Shown here in pieces: positions 42,701 to 51,556 of a DNA stretch of 64,000 nucleotides. Under the pieces are notes generated by a model. That model was not told the DNA's origin. It did no database searches and worked only from the letters and a program-made list of their open reading frames with translations. How positions within the stretch are numbered: the stretch's first letter is position 1; each line of letters starts with the position of its first letter. A program made the translations under genes and the position numbers. Source of the stretch: Aurantibacter_A sp039941195 (GTDB lineage: Bacteria > Bacteroidota > Bacteroidia > Flavobacteriales > Flavobacteriaceae); the NCBI RefSeq assembly GCF_039941195.1, contig NZ_JBDVFA010000085.1:124001-188000 (forward strand). Direction: 5' to 3'.

Positions 42701-43256
42701 TCATTGCGTTTAGACTGGCGCGGCCAACGAGAGCGGCTGATTCTTCAAGGTCTTCTAAGGCAACCACCGGTTTTTCAAACTTCTTACCTGCCTGATAGAT
42801 AAACATATCTAAATAGGTTTCCTCTTCAAAATTTTGAGAATATTCGTTTGTACGGTAAAGAATATTGTTAACGCGTCGGTCTTCAAAAGAAAGGTAAGCG
42901 CCAATTTCTTCTTTTTTAGGATTTTTTATGGCGAATCGGGTTGAGTAAAATCCATTGGGATTTAAACCTGTGCCCATACCTCCGAAATTATCAGAATTTT
43001 CAAGCCATGTATCGGGGTCTGATTCAAGAGCAACAACTTCACTTTTATCTAAAGCCTCGTAAAAAACATCATCTAAACGAAATGCAATCCTTTTGCTAAC
43101 GTGCATTGTACCGTAGAGGTATGAAGATTGGGGCAATCCGTTACCGGAAATTTCCCAAAGTAAACTGTTCATGTTCTTGTTGATAGCATTACTGCCTGAC
43201 TGGGCTGAGAGGCCAGCAACAAAGAACAATAGAACTAAAGTAAACTTCTTTTGCAT
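39720..43256 (-). CDS. Large TraB/GumN (TIKI-like) protein
   Basis: 1178 residues with a signal peptide (FTLVLLFFVAGLSAQSG). Residues of about 30-300 form the TraB/GumN domain: LWEISGNGLPQSSYLYGTMHVS, VVALESDPD and VFTGIGAAHLPGKNGVIAML, holding the GxxH and paired acidic residues of TIKI-type metalloproteases. The remaining roughly 870 residues are not TraB; the second half (about 700-1000) looks alpha-helical and repeat-like. The role is unknown. TIKI proteases cleave N-terminal segments of secreted proteins in animals. Confidence 0.8.
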   Translation of the reverse strand: MQKKFTLVLLFFVAGLSAQSGSNAINKNMNSLLWEISGNGLPQSSYLYGTMHVSKRIAFRLDDVFYEALDKSEVVALESDPDTWLENSDNFGGMGTGLNPNGFYSTRFAIKNPKKEEIGAYLSFEDRRVNNILYRTNEYSQNFEEETYLDMFIYQAGKKFEKPVVALEDLEESAALVGRASLNAMKQKPDEWLQKKMQEQDPMSILQDAYRNRNINLLDSIDNAMYTKHYLTNMLYTRNRNMANKLDSVMQTSKVFTGIGAAHLPGKNGVIAMLKNRGYTVKPLTSKATYKGRRLKEMFETKIRQNGYKTTKPDDSFFTIDLPNKLYPVAEYSSTTYISPDLANGSYVMVNRIPTFQYLKQDDVFSLDDIDKLLFENIPGKIIEKTRFKRSGFEGLDIKNKLKNGDHQRYHIYLSPLEIVIFKMGGEGDFVTQHSDTIFNSIQFRKPINKEVSIASAFKDFEVTMPSLYNFKNQLRNGDRFAEAYDSISDSYYFLRKITLNDFNFIEVDSFELKQIQKRFYQDLKLKPKYNVVDSNTLTSNATINAAQQKNIYLKTAFKRGDYYLLGIVTKNEEKVAPFFKSFKIKETTYRNKFETIRDTAMLFSTVSNVKPPKFVENSNNYYTGTEKPKAYSSFNKKSVYQNKNNEAITVELNKAHDFMMLPSIDSLWSIRKKNHAYKEFIIYSEKDTTYTDGTHELQLTLTDTASTRGILVKNVVKNGLAYELKAQIDTLEKPSKFVGEFFDNFKPIDTVIGKSIFEDKTLAFFKALRENDSILIDGYNLISFKHTTVDSLKYYIENFDFKDDQKYIQSFLIQKLGKLNDPKGIDFFKRFYAKSYNNSDAQTKILKSVTKNADVKSVKLLLELLAQDLPLTSNKHEITQIFRPYMDSLPMAKKLYPDLLDYSGIEEYKSPIFSLLARLVEKEIIKPKSYKKYRKQILNDAKIQLKRQLSRSGNYGSATAAFTESNNSNNGILEAYAVLLYPFINEKDITQFYNRLLLVKNNRIKTTYLSLLAQDETTLPAGMLHEIAEDINGRLFLFNKLKKIKKLNLFPSDYKNEQALAEASVFEFSYYNKKQDSILFLDKKPLSYEGKSYTGYFFKTRDNKEYDKNFTMNLVVFEKGKPLTTNPYYKNAGMRIEDTETDQDVIGFVIEEFQLKDRNRAEVYKPNGYGMYGYHGY

Positions 43257-43538
43257 ATATATTCTTGCGGGAATTTTGAGATAATTTAGTTGCCTAAAAA
43301 CACTTGTAAATTAATTGTATTAACAATTACATAAACGTAAGAGCAGTCTATTATAACCATTTCTTATTGTGCTATAAATAATGCCACGAATTATTTTAAC
43401 GGAATTTGGTTACATGTAGTATTTTTACACCCGAAAAAGAAGCTATTATTGTGAAATGAGACGCAAGAATATAAAAGCCATTAAATTATGGTTGTCGGTA
43501 AATTAAATCTTGCCTTTGAAAAATATTAGAAATAACAG
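43257..43538. other. 282-bp divergent promoter region of TraB-like gene and hemH
   Basis: A near-palindrome TAATTGT-ATTA-ACAATTA at 43312-43329 is the only strong symmetric site. A weak hemH promoter may be TTG (43494-43496), 16 bases, TGCCTTTG (about 43513-43520). No gene is seen. Confidence 0.4.
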
Positions 43539-44567
43539 ATGAAAGGAGTACTACTTGTAAATTTAGGATCACCTGAAAGTCCGACTGCGAAAGATGTAAA
43601 ACCCTATTTAGATGAATTTCTAATGGATGAAAGGGTTATAGATGTCCCAAATTGGCTTAGAAATATTATTGTCCGCGGTATTATATTAAGAACACGCCCT
43701 AAAAAATCGGCAGAAGCCTATGCAAAAATTTGGTGGGAAGAAGGTTCGCCCTTAGTTGTAATTTCTGAACGATTTACAGAAAAGGTGCAAAAACAAACTA
43801 CGTTGCCAGTTGCATTGGGTATGCGTTATGGTACGATGACAATAAAAAATGCTTTACAAGAACTTGTAGATAAAGGAGTAGACGAAGTTTTGTTGGTGCC
43901 ATTATATCCACATTATGCGATGTCTAGTTTTGAAACCGTAGTGGTGAAAACTATGGAGGTTCAAGAAGAATATTTTTCAAATATTAAAATAACCACTTTA
44001 CCTGCATTTTATAAAAACGAGGACTTTATTAGAGTGCTTTCGGAACGCATAAAAGAAGGGTTGGAAGGCTTTGACTATGACCATATATTGTTTTCGTATC
44101 ATGGTATTCCAGAACGGCATATTCGAAAAAGTGACCCAACACGTTTTCATTGTAAAATAAATGGGAGTTGTTGTAATACGAATTCTGTAGCGCATAATAC
44201 TTGCTATCGTCATCAGTGTTTTGAAACAACTAAAAAAGTTCAGGCGTATTTAAATTTGCCAGATGATAAAATTAGTAACTCTTTTCAGTCGAGGCTGCCC
44301 AACGACCCATGGTTGAAGCCATATACAGATTTTGAATTTGTTCGGTTTGCAGAAGAAGGTAAAAAGAATTTGGCAGTTATTACACCAGCTTTTGTTTCAG
44401 ACTGTCTAGAGACTTTAGAAGAAATTGCGATGGAAGGGAAAGATCAATTTCAAGAAGCAGGTGGTGGAGATTACCGTCATATTTCTTGTTTAAATGATGG
44501 TGATGCTTGGGTATCAGTTATGTCTGATTGGGTTAATAATTGGGAAAAAGAAGGCGTTTTGCCTTAA
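43539..44567 (+). CDS. hemH: Ferrochelatase
   Basis: A 342-residue enzyme inserting iron into the porphyrin at the end of heme synthesis. The catalytic histidine lies in FSYHGIPERHIRKSDPT, with DPWLKPYTD and TPAFVSDCLETLEEI following. A cysteine-rich stretch CKINGSCCNTNSVAHNTC sits in the middle; some ferrochelatases carry cysteines here or at the C terminus for a 2Fe-2S cluster, but that is not proven here. It is a single gene facing the TraB-like gene. Confidence 0.95.
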   Translation: MKGVLLVNLGSPESPTAKDVKPYLDEFLMDERVIDVPNWLRNIIVRGIILRTRPKKSAEAYAKIWWEEGSPLVVISERFTEKVQKQTTLPVALGMRYGTMTIKNALQELVDKGVDEVLLVPLYPHYAMSSFETVVVKTMEVQEEYFSNIKITTLPAFYKNEDFIRVLSERIKEGLEGFDYDHILFSYHGIPERHIRKSDPTRFHCKINGSCCNTNSVAHNTCYRHQCFETTKKVQAYLNLPDDKISNSFQSRLPNDPWLKPYTDFEFVRFAEEGKKNLAVITPAFVSDCLETLEEIAMEGKDQFQEAGGGDYRHISCLNDGDAWVSVMSDWVNNWEKEGVLP

Positions 44568-44599
44568 AGTTTTTTGGACAATTTATTCTATGTAGTAGA

Positions 44600-46069
44600 T
44601 TAGTTTAGAGTTACTGGAACAGGTTTGGCTACTTTTCCTGGTGGTCTTTGTCCCTCCCCTTTTCTATTCCAATCTCCTAAATCTTTCCTGCCTTTTTCTG
44701 CCCAATCCATAAGCTCTTTTACAACATCTGGGTTTGCATCTGCGAGATTGTGGAGTGATTGAATATCTTCTTTTAAGTTAAATAGTAGAGGTTTTTGGCT
44801 ATTTCCCACAGTGAAGTGGGGATGATTTTGAAATTTTGATAATGGGACAAATAGTTTCCAGGGCCCTCGACGTACTGCTTGCAATTGATTTTGGTCATAA
44901 TAATAGAAAACTTCATAAGGTGAATGACCTATGGTTTTACCATAGATAAGGGAACTAATATCATAGCCGTCAATAGGTATAATTAGGTCCTTTTTTACTC
45001 CGGCCATTTCTGCAAATGTAGGTAGTAAATCCATTGTAGTGGTCAGTTCACGGCAAATAGTGCCCCTAGGAATAGTATTAGGCCACCACATTATAGTAGG
45101 CACCCTAAAACCGCCCTCTGAGGTTGTATAGCCTCTTCCATGTAAGGGCTTATTTGTTCCTCGAACCAATGCATTCATATCTTTACCCATCGGTGACCCA
45201 TTGTCGGAAGTAAAAAGCACCAAAGTTTTATTGGTTAAACCTAATTCTTCCAGTTTTTTCATTATTTGACCTGTAGACCAATCCAATTCTTCTACACTAT
45301 CTCCCCAAGGGCCACTTTTGCTTCTGCCACGAAACTTAGCGCTTGCAAAAGGTTTGGTTGTGCTTCCAGGCATTGCATGTGGTAAGTATAAAAAGAAAGG
45401 GCGGTCTTTTGCTTCAGATATAAAATCTAACGCTTTTTTAGTGTATTCTTGAGTCAATTTATTTCTATCTATTCCTGCTTTTAGTACCTTATTGTTCAAC
45501 ATTACTGGTAGTGGTGGCCATAAATTCCCATCAAGTTTTTTTCCGAAAGTAGCTCCAACAGCCTGTGTCATATCATCACTGTAGGGAATACCATAAAAAT
45601 AATCGAAACCTTGTGCTAATGGTAAAAAGGGAGTTTGATCACCCAAATGCCACTTGCCTATAATTCCTGTTCTATAACCGGCAGATTTTAATACTTCAGC
45701 TATAGTGGTTTCATCAGGATTAAGACCATATGGAGAAATAGGTCGTAGCACATGCCCATCACGTTCATTAAAGTGCATGCCCACGCGTTGTGCATAGCAA
45801 CCTGTCATTATAGATGCTCTAGAAGGGGTGCATACTCCAGCAGTTACATAGAATTGTTCAAATTTGCGGCCTTCAGCTTCCATGCGATTTAAATTGGGAG
45901 TACGATTTGCAGTAGAGCCGAAAGGCTCAATATCACCATAACCTAGATTATCGCAATATATAATAACAAAATTTGGTTGCGGTTTTTCATTGTTTTGTGC
46001 ATTAACAGTGTTGTGAATGATAGGTAAAAGAAATAGTAATATGTATAGGGACTTGAAAGTATATTTCAT
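44600..46069 (-). CDS. Secreted arylsulfatase
   Basis: 489 residues with a signal peptide (LYILLFLLPIIHNTVNA). The sulfatase core shows VIIYCDNLGYGD, the maturation motif CTPSR with C80, which becomes formylglycine, and IGKWHLGD and LFTSDNGSP. It desulfates carbohydrate esters, typical of marine flavobacteria feeding on algal polysaccharides. No maturase or SusC/D pair is adjacent, so it is not in an obvious polysaccharide locus. Confidence 0.92.
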   Translation of the reverse strand: MKYTFKSLYILLFLLPIIHNTVNAQNNEKPQPNFVIIYCDNLGYGDIEPFGSTANRTPNLNRMEAEGRKFEQFYVTAGVCTPSRASIMTGCYAQRVGMHFNERDGHVLRPISPYGLNPDETTIAEVLKSAGYRTGIIGKWHLGDQTPFLPLAQGFDYFYGIPYSDDMTQAVGATFGKKLDGNLWPPLPVMLNNKVLKAGIDRNKLTQEYTKKALDFISEAKDRPFFLYLPHAMPGSTTKPFASAKFRGRSKSGPWGDSVEELDWSTGQIMKKLEELGLTNKTLVLFTSDNGSPMGKDMNALVRGTNKPLHGRGYTTSEGGFRVPTIMWWPNTIPRGTICRELTTTMDLLPTFAEMAGVKKDLIIPIDGYDISSLIYGKTIGHSPYEVFYYYDQNQLQAVRRGPWKLFVPLSKFQNHPHFTVGNSQKPLLFNLKEDIQSLHNLADANPDVVKELMDWAEKGRKDLGDWNRKGEGQRPPGKVAKPVPVTLN

Positions 46070-46391
46070 ACGCTTTCTTTTTCGGGAGCTTTTATAGTTG
46101 ATACAATTACATTATACTTAGTTGCTTTCTAAATTACGATAATATGTAGTTTCTACATAATAATTGAATTTTTAGTTTTAGTGGAGAACATTTTGTAATG
46201 CTTAAATAAGCACAACCGGAACTGTTTTTATCACTAACGCGTCATGGAAGAATTTTTATTCCATTGATTCTAACATTTCCAGGTTTTTATTTAGAATTAT
46301 GCGTTTGGTTGTCATTTCCTATTTCGGATGTCTTGTTAACGATTGTAAAGGGTGTTTATTTAAACGGGAAATTTCTAAGACGTTGGGTTGA
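46070..46391. other. 322-bp gap upstream of the sulfatase
   Basis: No gene is seen. The only structure is a short inverted repeat ATGGAA/TTCCAT near 46242-46262. A frame across 46264-46629 on the plus strand has no homologue-like features and overlaps the NTF2-like gene. Confidence 0.4.
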
Positions 46392-46820
46392 TTATTCTTC
46401 TGGCATTAACGTTGCTGCTTTGCTAATTATCTTCCAACCGTCTTCAAGTTTTTTAAGGATAAACATATCAATAAAGCGGAGGTTTTCTTCGGTTATTAGT
46501 ATTTCAGCTTTTGCCAATGCTATATCATTTTCTTGGTCCACAAATAATATTTTTCCAACCCTTCCATTGAATTTTCCTTTTTCTCTTTTTTCAAACAATG
46601 AGGCATATTCCGAAATAGAAAGAATGTAAATGGGCTGATCTTTTTTTGATAAGAACATTTGAACATCTTCATAAAATGGTTCACTTATTTTTTCAGGATC
46701 GTTATAAGAACTGCCATCTATATATAATTGAAGCGCTTGGCGAATCTCATTTTCTTCTGATTGTGCGTTAATTGATCCAATTGTAAATAGTAATGCGATA
46801 GTAAATATTAATTTGTACAT
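46392..46820 (-). CDS. NTF2-like secreted protein
   Basis: 142 residues with a signal peptide (LIFTIALLFTIGSINA). The rest has the NTF2/SnoaL-like layout: EIRQALQLYIDGSSYNDPEKI, DVQMFLSKK, and a last strand MFILKKLEDGWKIISKAA, as in putative lumazine-binding proteins. No catalytic residues can be assigned. It follows the sugar dehydrogenase gene on the same strand with an 18-base gap and may share its transcript. Confidence 0.75.
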   Translation of the reverse strand: MYKLIFTIALLFTIGSINAQSEENEIRQALQLYIDGSSYNDPEKISEPFYEDVQMFLSKKDQPIYILSISEYASLFEKREKGKFNGRVGKILFVDQENDIALAKAEILITEENLRFIDMFILKKLEDGWKIISKAATLMPEE

Positions 46821-46838
46821 ACTTTTTTCTTTAAATTA

Positions 46839-48053
46839 TTATTCTGGTTTAATTCGGATTATTTTCCCGTTTGTCCGATTAGATAGGTCTTCAGTTAAAA
46901 TATATAGTTTGCCTTCGGGGCTTAAAATTGCCTTTCTCGAACGCTCGCGGTCATCAACAAATAGTTCTTCCATACTTTTTACTATTTCTCCCTCAATTCG
47001 GACTCTCCAAAGGCTACCTCTAGATAGGCCAGGAACTATCAAATTATTTTTCCAAAGTGGAAATTCATCTCCAGTGTAAAATGTAAGACCGGTAGGGGCT
47101 ACAGTCTGTAGCCAAAACCATATAGGATCTGTATATGTTATGCCCTTTATTTTTTTTGGAATGAATTTGCTGCCCCTATATTTTCCGGTAGTGATAATCG
47201 GCCAGCCATAATTGGCTCCTTTGGTTAGTAAATTAATTTCGTCACCTTGTGTGGTACCATGTTCACTAAACCAAATATTTCCTGTTTCTGGCTCAACTGT
47301 TATGCCTTGGGCTGCTCTAATTCCGGTGGCGTATAATCCTGGAATGGCATCCATTCCAAAATCGGGATTGTCTGAAGGTATCGTTCCATCAGAATTAAGG
47401 CGATAAATTTTACCTCTGCGGTCTGCTGTGTTTTGTGCTATTGGTATTTCGGGTTGATTGTCTTCATTGAATAAACGTTCACCAACAGTTACGTATAATT
47501 TGTTGTCTTGTCCAAATGTCATTCCACCTCCATAATGGTACATGCCATGAGAATAGGGCAATGCTAAGAATATAGATTTTATATTTTTTAAGGAGTCGTT
47601 TTCTAGTTTAGCTCTAATCACTTTTGTTGTAGACCCACCAATGCCTTTGCTTACATAAGAAACGAATATGTTATTGTTCTTGGCGTAATTAGGGTCAAGT
47701 TGAATGTCTAAAATGCCCGCATTAAAAGTTTCTTTAATACTATTTGGCATCCGACTTGGGAATACGCCTGGTTCATAATTCCTTTTTTCATACAATAAAC
47801 TATCTATTCGATCTTTGGGAAAACCTTTGATTCGAACTCTTTTTTTAGTCGATAAGTTTATTCGTAACAGGTCGCCATCTTTTTCAGTAACTAGTACTTC
47901 ATTTTCAGATAAAAATGCCATGCTCCAAGGTCGAGACAGACTATCGATAATTACTTCTTTTTTAGGAATAATTTCAGATGGAGAAAGGTTGTCTTTTTTT
48001 GTCTGTGCACAAGCAAAAAAGCTAAGTGCGATGAATAATAGAATCGTTTTCAT
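46839..48053 (-). CDS. PQQ-dependent sugar dehydrogenase lipoprotein
   Basis: 404 residues of the glucose/sorbosone dehydrogenase beta-propeller type. The lipoprotein signal ends LSFFAC. Family motifs are RPWSMAFLSENEVLVTEKDG, HYGGGMTFGQDNKLYVTVGER, GIRAAQGITVEP and EHGTTQGDEIN. It would oxidise aldose sugars outside the inner membrane with PQQ. No PQQ synthesis genes are near. Confidence 0.88.
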   Translation of the reverse strand: MKTILLFIALSFFACAQTKKDNLSPSEIIPKKEVIIDSLSRPWSMAFLSENEVLVTEKDGDLLRINLSTKKRVRIKGFPKDRIDSLLYEKRNYEPGVFPSRMPNSIKETFNAGILDIQLDPNYAKNNNIFVSYVSKGIGGSTTKVIRAKLENDSLKNIKSIFLALPYSHGMYHYGGGMTFGQDNKLYVTVGERLFNEDNQPEIPIAQNTADRRGKIYRLNSDGTIPSDNPDFGMDAIPGLYATGIRAAQGITVEPETGNIWFSEHGTTQGDEINLLTKGANYGWPIITTGKYRGSKFIPKKIKGITYTDPIWFWLQTVAPTGLTFYTGDEFPLWKNNLIVPGLSRGSLWRVRIEGEIVKSMEELFVDDRERSRKAILSPEGKLYILTEDLSNRTNGKIIRIKPE

Positions 48054-48145
48054 TCTTGATAATTTGATGATTCAAAAATCAGAACAATCAGATTAAAATC
48101 CTTTAAAAATCATGATTCTTAAAACGAAAACTTACTAATTTAAAT

Positions 48146-49156
48146 CTAGGATTTGTTTTGCTTACGGTATTGTGAAGGGGTGAGTTTAGTTGCCGATTTA
48201 AAGGCTAGATTAAATGAAGTTACATTTCCAAAGCCGCAATCATAGGCGATTGTGGCAATTTTTTCTTGTGCGTATTTCGAGTCGATTAATAATGCTTTGG
48301 CTCTTTCAATACGATATTCATTAACAAATTCAGAGAAATTTTTTTGCTCATTTTCATTAATCACTTGTGAGAGATTTCGAGGCGAAATTTTCATTTTTTC
48401 TGCAATCTGCTCTAAATTAATCATGTTGTCTAAATACAACTGTTCGTTTTTAAGAAGAGTTTTTAATTGTATTATGTGTTTTTTAGATGTCACTTTATCC
48501 ATAGATGAATTAGCATATTTTTCAACAGCAAATAGTGGTTTTTTTAAAAGAAGAAAAGAAAAAACATAGACTAATAGGGAGAAGAAAATGGCACCTCCGA
48601 TGTAAAATGGAAAAATGCCTGCTAAATTGCCCATATAAAAGACCCATATTAAACCAGTTCCTATGAGTAGATTTCGATAAACAATCTTAATTGTTACATC
48701 CGTTTTACTTTTGTGATGGTTATAAATTAAAATAGATAAAATAAGGTACACCAACAGATGAATAAAAACAGCTATATAAATCCAATACGATAAAGCCGTG
48801 CCATCATTTGGAATGAAATAACTAAAAACAAAGAATCCAACAAAGGGGATTAGGTGAATGTAATCTTTAGCAAAAATTCTACCTTCTTTTTTCAATAATA
48901 ACCGACCATAAAACCATAATACGGGACCGGATAATAATAGTCCTGAAATACCGAGGTTTCTTTGCCAAGGTTCTAATGTGAGGTACACATTCAATACTGA
49001 TTTTCCAATTCTAATAGTTAACCCTAAAAGGAAAAAAGCAAGATAAATATTGGTTTTATTGTTGCCATTTTTAAAAGTGAACAGATAAGCACACAAAAAA
49101 ATAGCTTGAACAAGACCAAGACAACTTAAGACAAGAATAATTGAATCTAGATTCAT
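48146..49156 (-). CDS. Membrane-bound AraC family regulator
   Basis: 336 residues. The first 215 have about seven hydrophobic segments, the last 100 the AraC pair of helix-turn-helices (LEQIAEKMKISPRNLSQVIN, then IATIAYDCGFGNVTSFNLAFKSATKLTPSQYRKQ). This 7TM-plus-AraC layout is common in Bacteroidota and couples a membrane signal to DNA. It is flanked by the sugar dehydrogenase and the esterase genes on the same strand. Targets are unknown. Confidence 0.88.
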   Translation of the reverse strand: MNLDSIILVLSCLGLVQAIFLCAYLFTFKNGNNKTNIYLAFFLLGLTIRIGKSVLNVYLTLEPWQRNLGISGLLLSGPVLWFYGRLLLKKEGRIFAKDYIHLIPFVGFFVFSYFIPNDGTALSYWIYIAVFIHLLVYLILSILIYNHHKSKTDVTIKIVYRNLLIGTGLIWVFYMGNLAGIFPFYIGGAIFFSLLVYVFSFLLLKKPLFAVEKYANSSMDKVTSKKHIIQLKTLLKNEQLYLDNMINLEQIAEKMKISPRNLSQVINENEQKNFSEFVNEYRIERAKALLIDSKYAQEKIATIAYDCGFGNVTSFNLAFKSATKLTPSQYRKQNKS

Positions 49157-49239
49157 GCTAAGGATTAAAAATTGAATTTACCCTTTTTAAAAAATGTTTA
49201 AGCACGTTTTATACAAAGTTTAGCTTTGTTTGATATTGT

Positions 49240-50541
49240 TTAATTCGATGCTTTTTGATGGAGCAATTCCATGCCTGTTGAAGATCTTGGTTTAAAACCT
49301 GGCCAATCTTTATCATTAGAATTTTCTTGGATATCTAAAAATTTAGCGTTGTCTTCATTCTTTAAAAGTGAACCTAAAAACGCTGTTACAAAATGTTGAT
49401 TAATATTATTAATTTTACGTTGATCCCAAGTGGCATCGGCATAACGAAAGTATTCATCTATATGTAAGCCTGGAGCTAAGGCTTCAGCTGGTGGAGGATT
49501 TGGTGCAACATTGTGCCTCGCATTTTTATAGGTTAGTAAATATCTATCGGCATTAATTGATCCTTCGTAAATTGCTTTTATGCCTTTTTCATATCCAGAA
49601 ATATCATCTTCGCTTCCTGCTATAAATAAGGTGGGTTTATTTAATCCTTTTAAGCCTTCCGCATCCCAAACGCCTCGTTCCATTCCCCATGGAGCAAAAG
49701 CTACAACGGCCTTAATACGAGGGTCATTTTGTTTTTGATATTCTGCGTTGCTAGCTAGTAATGTTGAAATTGCAGTGCTGCCACCTGTCATTCCTCCAAA
49801 AAATTGACCAAGTCCATCACTATATCCAGCACCACCAACATTAAGTACACCATAACCACCCATAGAGTAACCTATTATACCGATATTTTCGGTATCTATA
49901 AGTCCAGTCAAAGAATCTTTACTATTTACTGCGTCTAAATTGGCTATTTCATTTACCACAAAACGAATGTCTTTAGCTCTGTTTAATAGGGTACTTTGGA
50001 AAACATTTGCGTCTTTAAATGTAGAATCGGTATGGTCAATTGAAACCACAACATAGCCTTTTGAAGCTAAATTTTCGGTTAAATACGTCATTAAATAGCG
50101 CGATCCAACATATCCGTGAGCAACAACAACTAATGGAAATTTACCTGCTGAGGTTTTGGGCTTGGCATCTCGTAGTGCTCGTCCTTTAAAAGTAAATGGA
50201 ATTAGAGGGCGAAGTGTGTCGCCACGTGTGCCCATAACCTCGTTATAAGTTGTGGTAGCTGTTTTGTTTGAGACATTGGATGGATACCAAATTTCTACCG
50301 TTAACGGTCGGTCGTAAGTTGGGTCTTTTCCTTCTTTAGAATTTATGATATCAATTTGATTTTTATTTACTAATTGCATTGTTCGCACACCAATGGTGTG
50401 TTCTCCTCGCTTGGAAAGTTCAGGTGCGTCTGGGAGTTGGTCTCCGTATAAAATGGTTTGTTGAGCTTGTAGATTGTTATTTATAAATACTAGGGAAAAT
50501 ATAAATAGAAGTACTGAGCTAATACTTTGGGAGCGTTTCAT
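49240..50541 (-). CDS. Secreted alpha/beta hydrolase (PAF-acetylhydrolase or chlorophyllase-like)
   Basis: 433 residues with a signal peptide (SVLLFIFSLVFINNNLQA). The nucleophile elbow is GYSMGGYG, the acid is in IAGSEDDISG and the histidine in KNARHNVAP. LVVVAHGYVGSRYLMTYLTENLA gives the oxyanion region. The form is that of isoform-II PAF-acetylhydrolases or dienelactone-hydrolase-like esterases. Substrate unknown. Confidence 0.85.
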   Translation of the reverse strand: MKRSQSISSVLLFIFSLVFINNNLQAQQTILYGDQLPDAPELSKRGEHTIGVRTMQLVNKNQIDIINSKEGKDPTYDRPLTVEIWYPSNVSNKTATTTYNEVMGTRGDTLRPLIPFTFKGRALRDAKPKTSAGKFPLVVVAHGYVGSRYLMTYLTENLASKGYVVVSIDHTDSTFKDANVFQSTLLNRAKDIRFVVNEIANLDAVNSKDSLTGLIDTENIGIIGYSMGGYGVLNVGGAGYSDGLGQFFGGMTGGSTAISTLLASNAEYQKQNDPRIKAVVAFAPWGMERGVWDAEGLKGLNKPTLFIAGSEDDISGYEKGIKAIYEGSINADRYLLTYKNARHNVAPNPPPAEALAPGLHIDEYFRYADATWDQRKINNINQHFVTAFLGSLLKNEDNAKFLDIQENSNDKDWPGFKPRSSTGMELLHQKASN

Positions 50542-50615
50542 GGTTGTGTTTTTGAGTTATGGATTAAGGTACAAATAAATTTGCAGCAATATTATTGACT
50601 GAAAACTTGCGAGAT

Positions 50616-50882
50616 TTAAGTCGCCATCCACCAGATAATGGCATAAAAGAAAAAGAATGTGATACAGATTGCTATGGTCCAATTCAAGCGCTCTTGGCGT
50701 TTATAGGTTTTAATTTTTTTGCGAATACGCTTCATATCTTGTTCGGTTGAAACTTTTAGATTCAACTTAGTTTTGCTTTCAATACCATAAACATCGCCTT
50801 TACTTTTTAGCTTGCGCTTGCTAAGTAATGATCGATTGTTTTTTAAAGCTACAATTGCAGCTGCTATTCCTCCTCCTGCCAT
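50616..50882 (-). CDS. Small membrane-anchored protein of unknown function
   Basis: 88 residues from the ATG at 50882 (a GTG two codons upstream is possible). The middle is very basic (RIRKKIKTYKRQERL) and the C terminus is one strong transmembrane helix (TIAICITFFFFYAIIWWM). The N terminus MAGGGIAAAIVAL is another hydrophobic stretch. I do not recognise a family. Confidence 0.6.
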   Translation of the reverse strand: MAGGGIAAAIVALKNNRSLLSKRKLKSKGDVYGIESKTKLNLKVSTEQDMKRIRKKIKTYKRQERLNWTIAICITFFFFYAIIWWMAT

Positions 50883-50992
50883 AATCACTTGGTAATGGTT
50901 CTATAGATGTGTAGTGAAATAAGTAGTTTTGTTACATAAAATGGATTTGGTGGCAAGAAATAATGGTTTTTTGGTGAAATAGAATAATTGAA

Positions 50993-51553
50993 ATGAATAA
51001 GAAACACCTATCTTTTAGTAATATAATTTTCGCACTTTTTATTGTGGCTTTAATAATTCCGAAAACGCGAATAGCTTTACAAGTTGCAATAAATAAGGCC
51101 AAAGTTTTTGTGATGTCGCCATCGAAATTAAAGGAAGAAGAACAAACCCAGTTGCAGTCTTTTCAATATCAATTGACCTCATTGGAAGGAAATCAATCAG
51201 AAATTAATGTAGGACAGGGTGAGGTAACTTTTATCAGTTATTGGGCTACTTGGTGTCCGCCTTGTATTGCGGAAATGCCTGGTATTGTTAAATTATATGA
51301 AGATTATGGTTCTAAAATTAATTTCCTATTACTAACAAATGAGAATTCTGAAAAAGTAAAAGCTTTTTTGAGAAAGAAAGGATATGATTTGCCAGTTTAT
51401 AATCCTAACATGCCAAGTCCGGAACTATTACAATCACATAATATTCCCACGAATTATATTATTGATAAAACAGGGAAAATTATCATAAAAGAAGTTGGAG
51501 CTGTCGATTGGAATAGTAACAAAATTCGGGAAATTATAGATAATGCCCTTTAA
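50993..51553 (+). CDS. TlpA/ResA-type thioredoxin-like protein
   Basis: 186 residues. An N-terminal membrane anchor (FSNIIFALFIVALIIP) is followed by a periplasmic thioredoxin fold with the redox motif WATWCPPC and the cis-proline region NIPTNYIIDKTGKI. It probably reduces disulfides, for example in cytochrome c assembly. It ends three bases from the convergent DinB gene. Confidence 0.88.
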   Translation: MNKKHLSFSNIIFALFIVALIIPKTRIALQVAINKAKVFVMSPSKLKEEEQTQLQSFQYQLTSLEGNQSEINVGQGEVTFISYWATWCPPCIAEMPGIVKLYEDYGSKINFLLLTNENSEKVKAFLRKKGYDLPVYNPNMPSPELLQSHNIPTNYIIDKTGKIIIKEVGAVDWNSNKIREIIDNAL

Positions 51554-51556
51554 TAA

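Noticed and set aside
46264..46629. 121-codon plus-strand frame
   Set aside because: More than half overlaps the NTF2-like gene on the other strand and it shows no domain or signal peptide.
44600..48053. Polysaccharide utilisation locus
   Set aside because: A sulfatase and a sugar dehydrogenase are close, but there is no SusC/SusD pair and no glycoside hydrolase.
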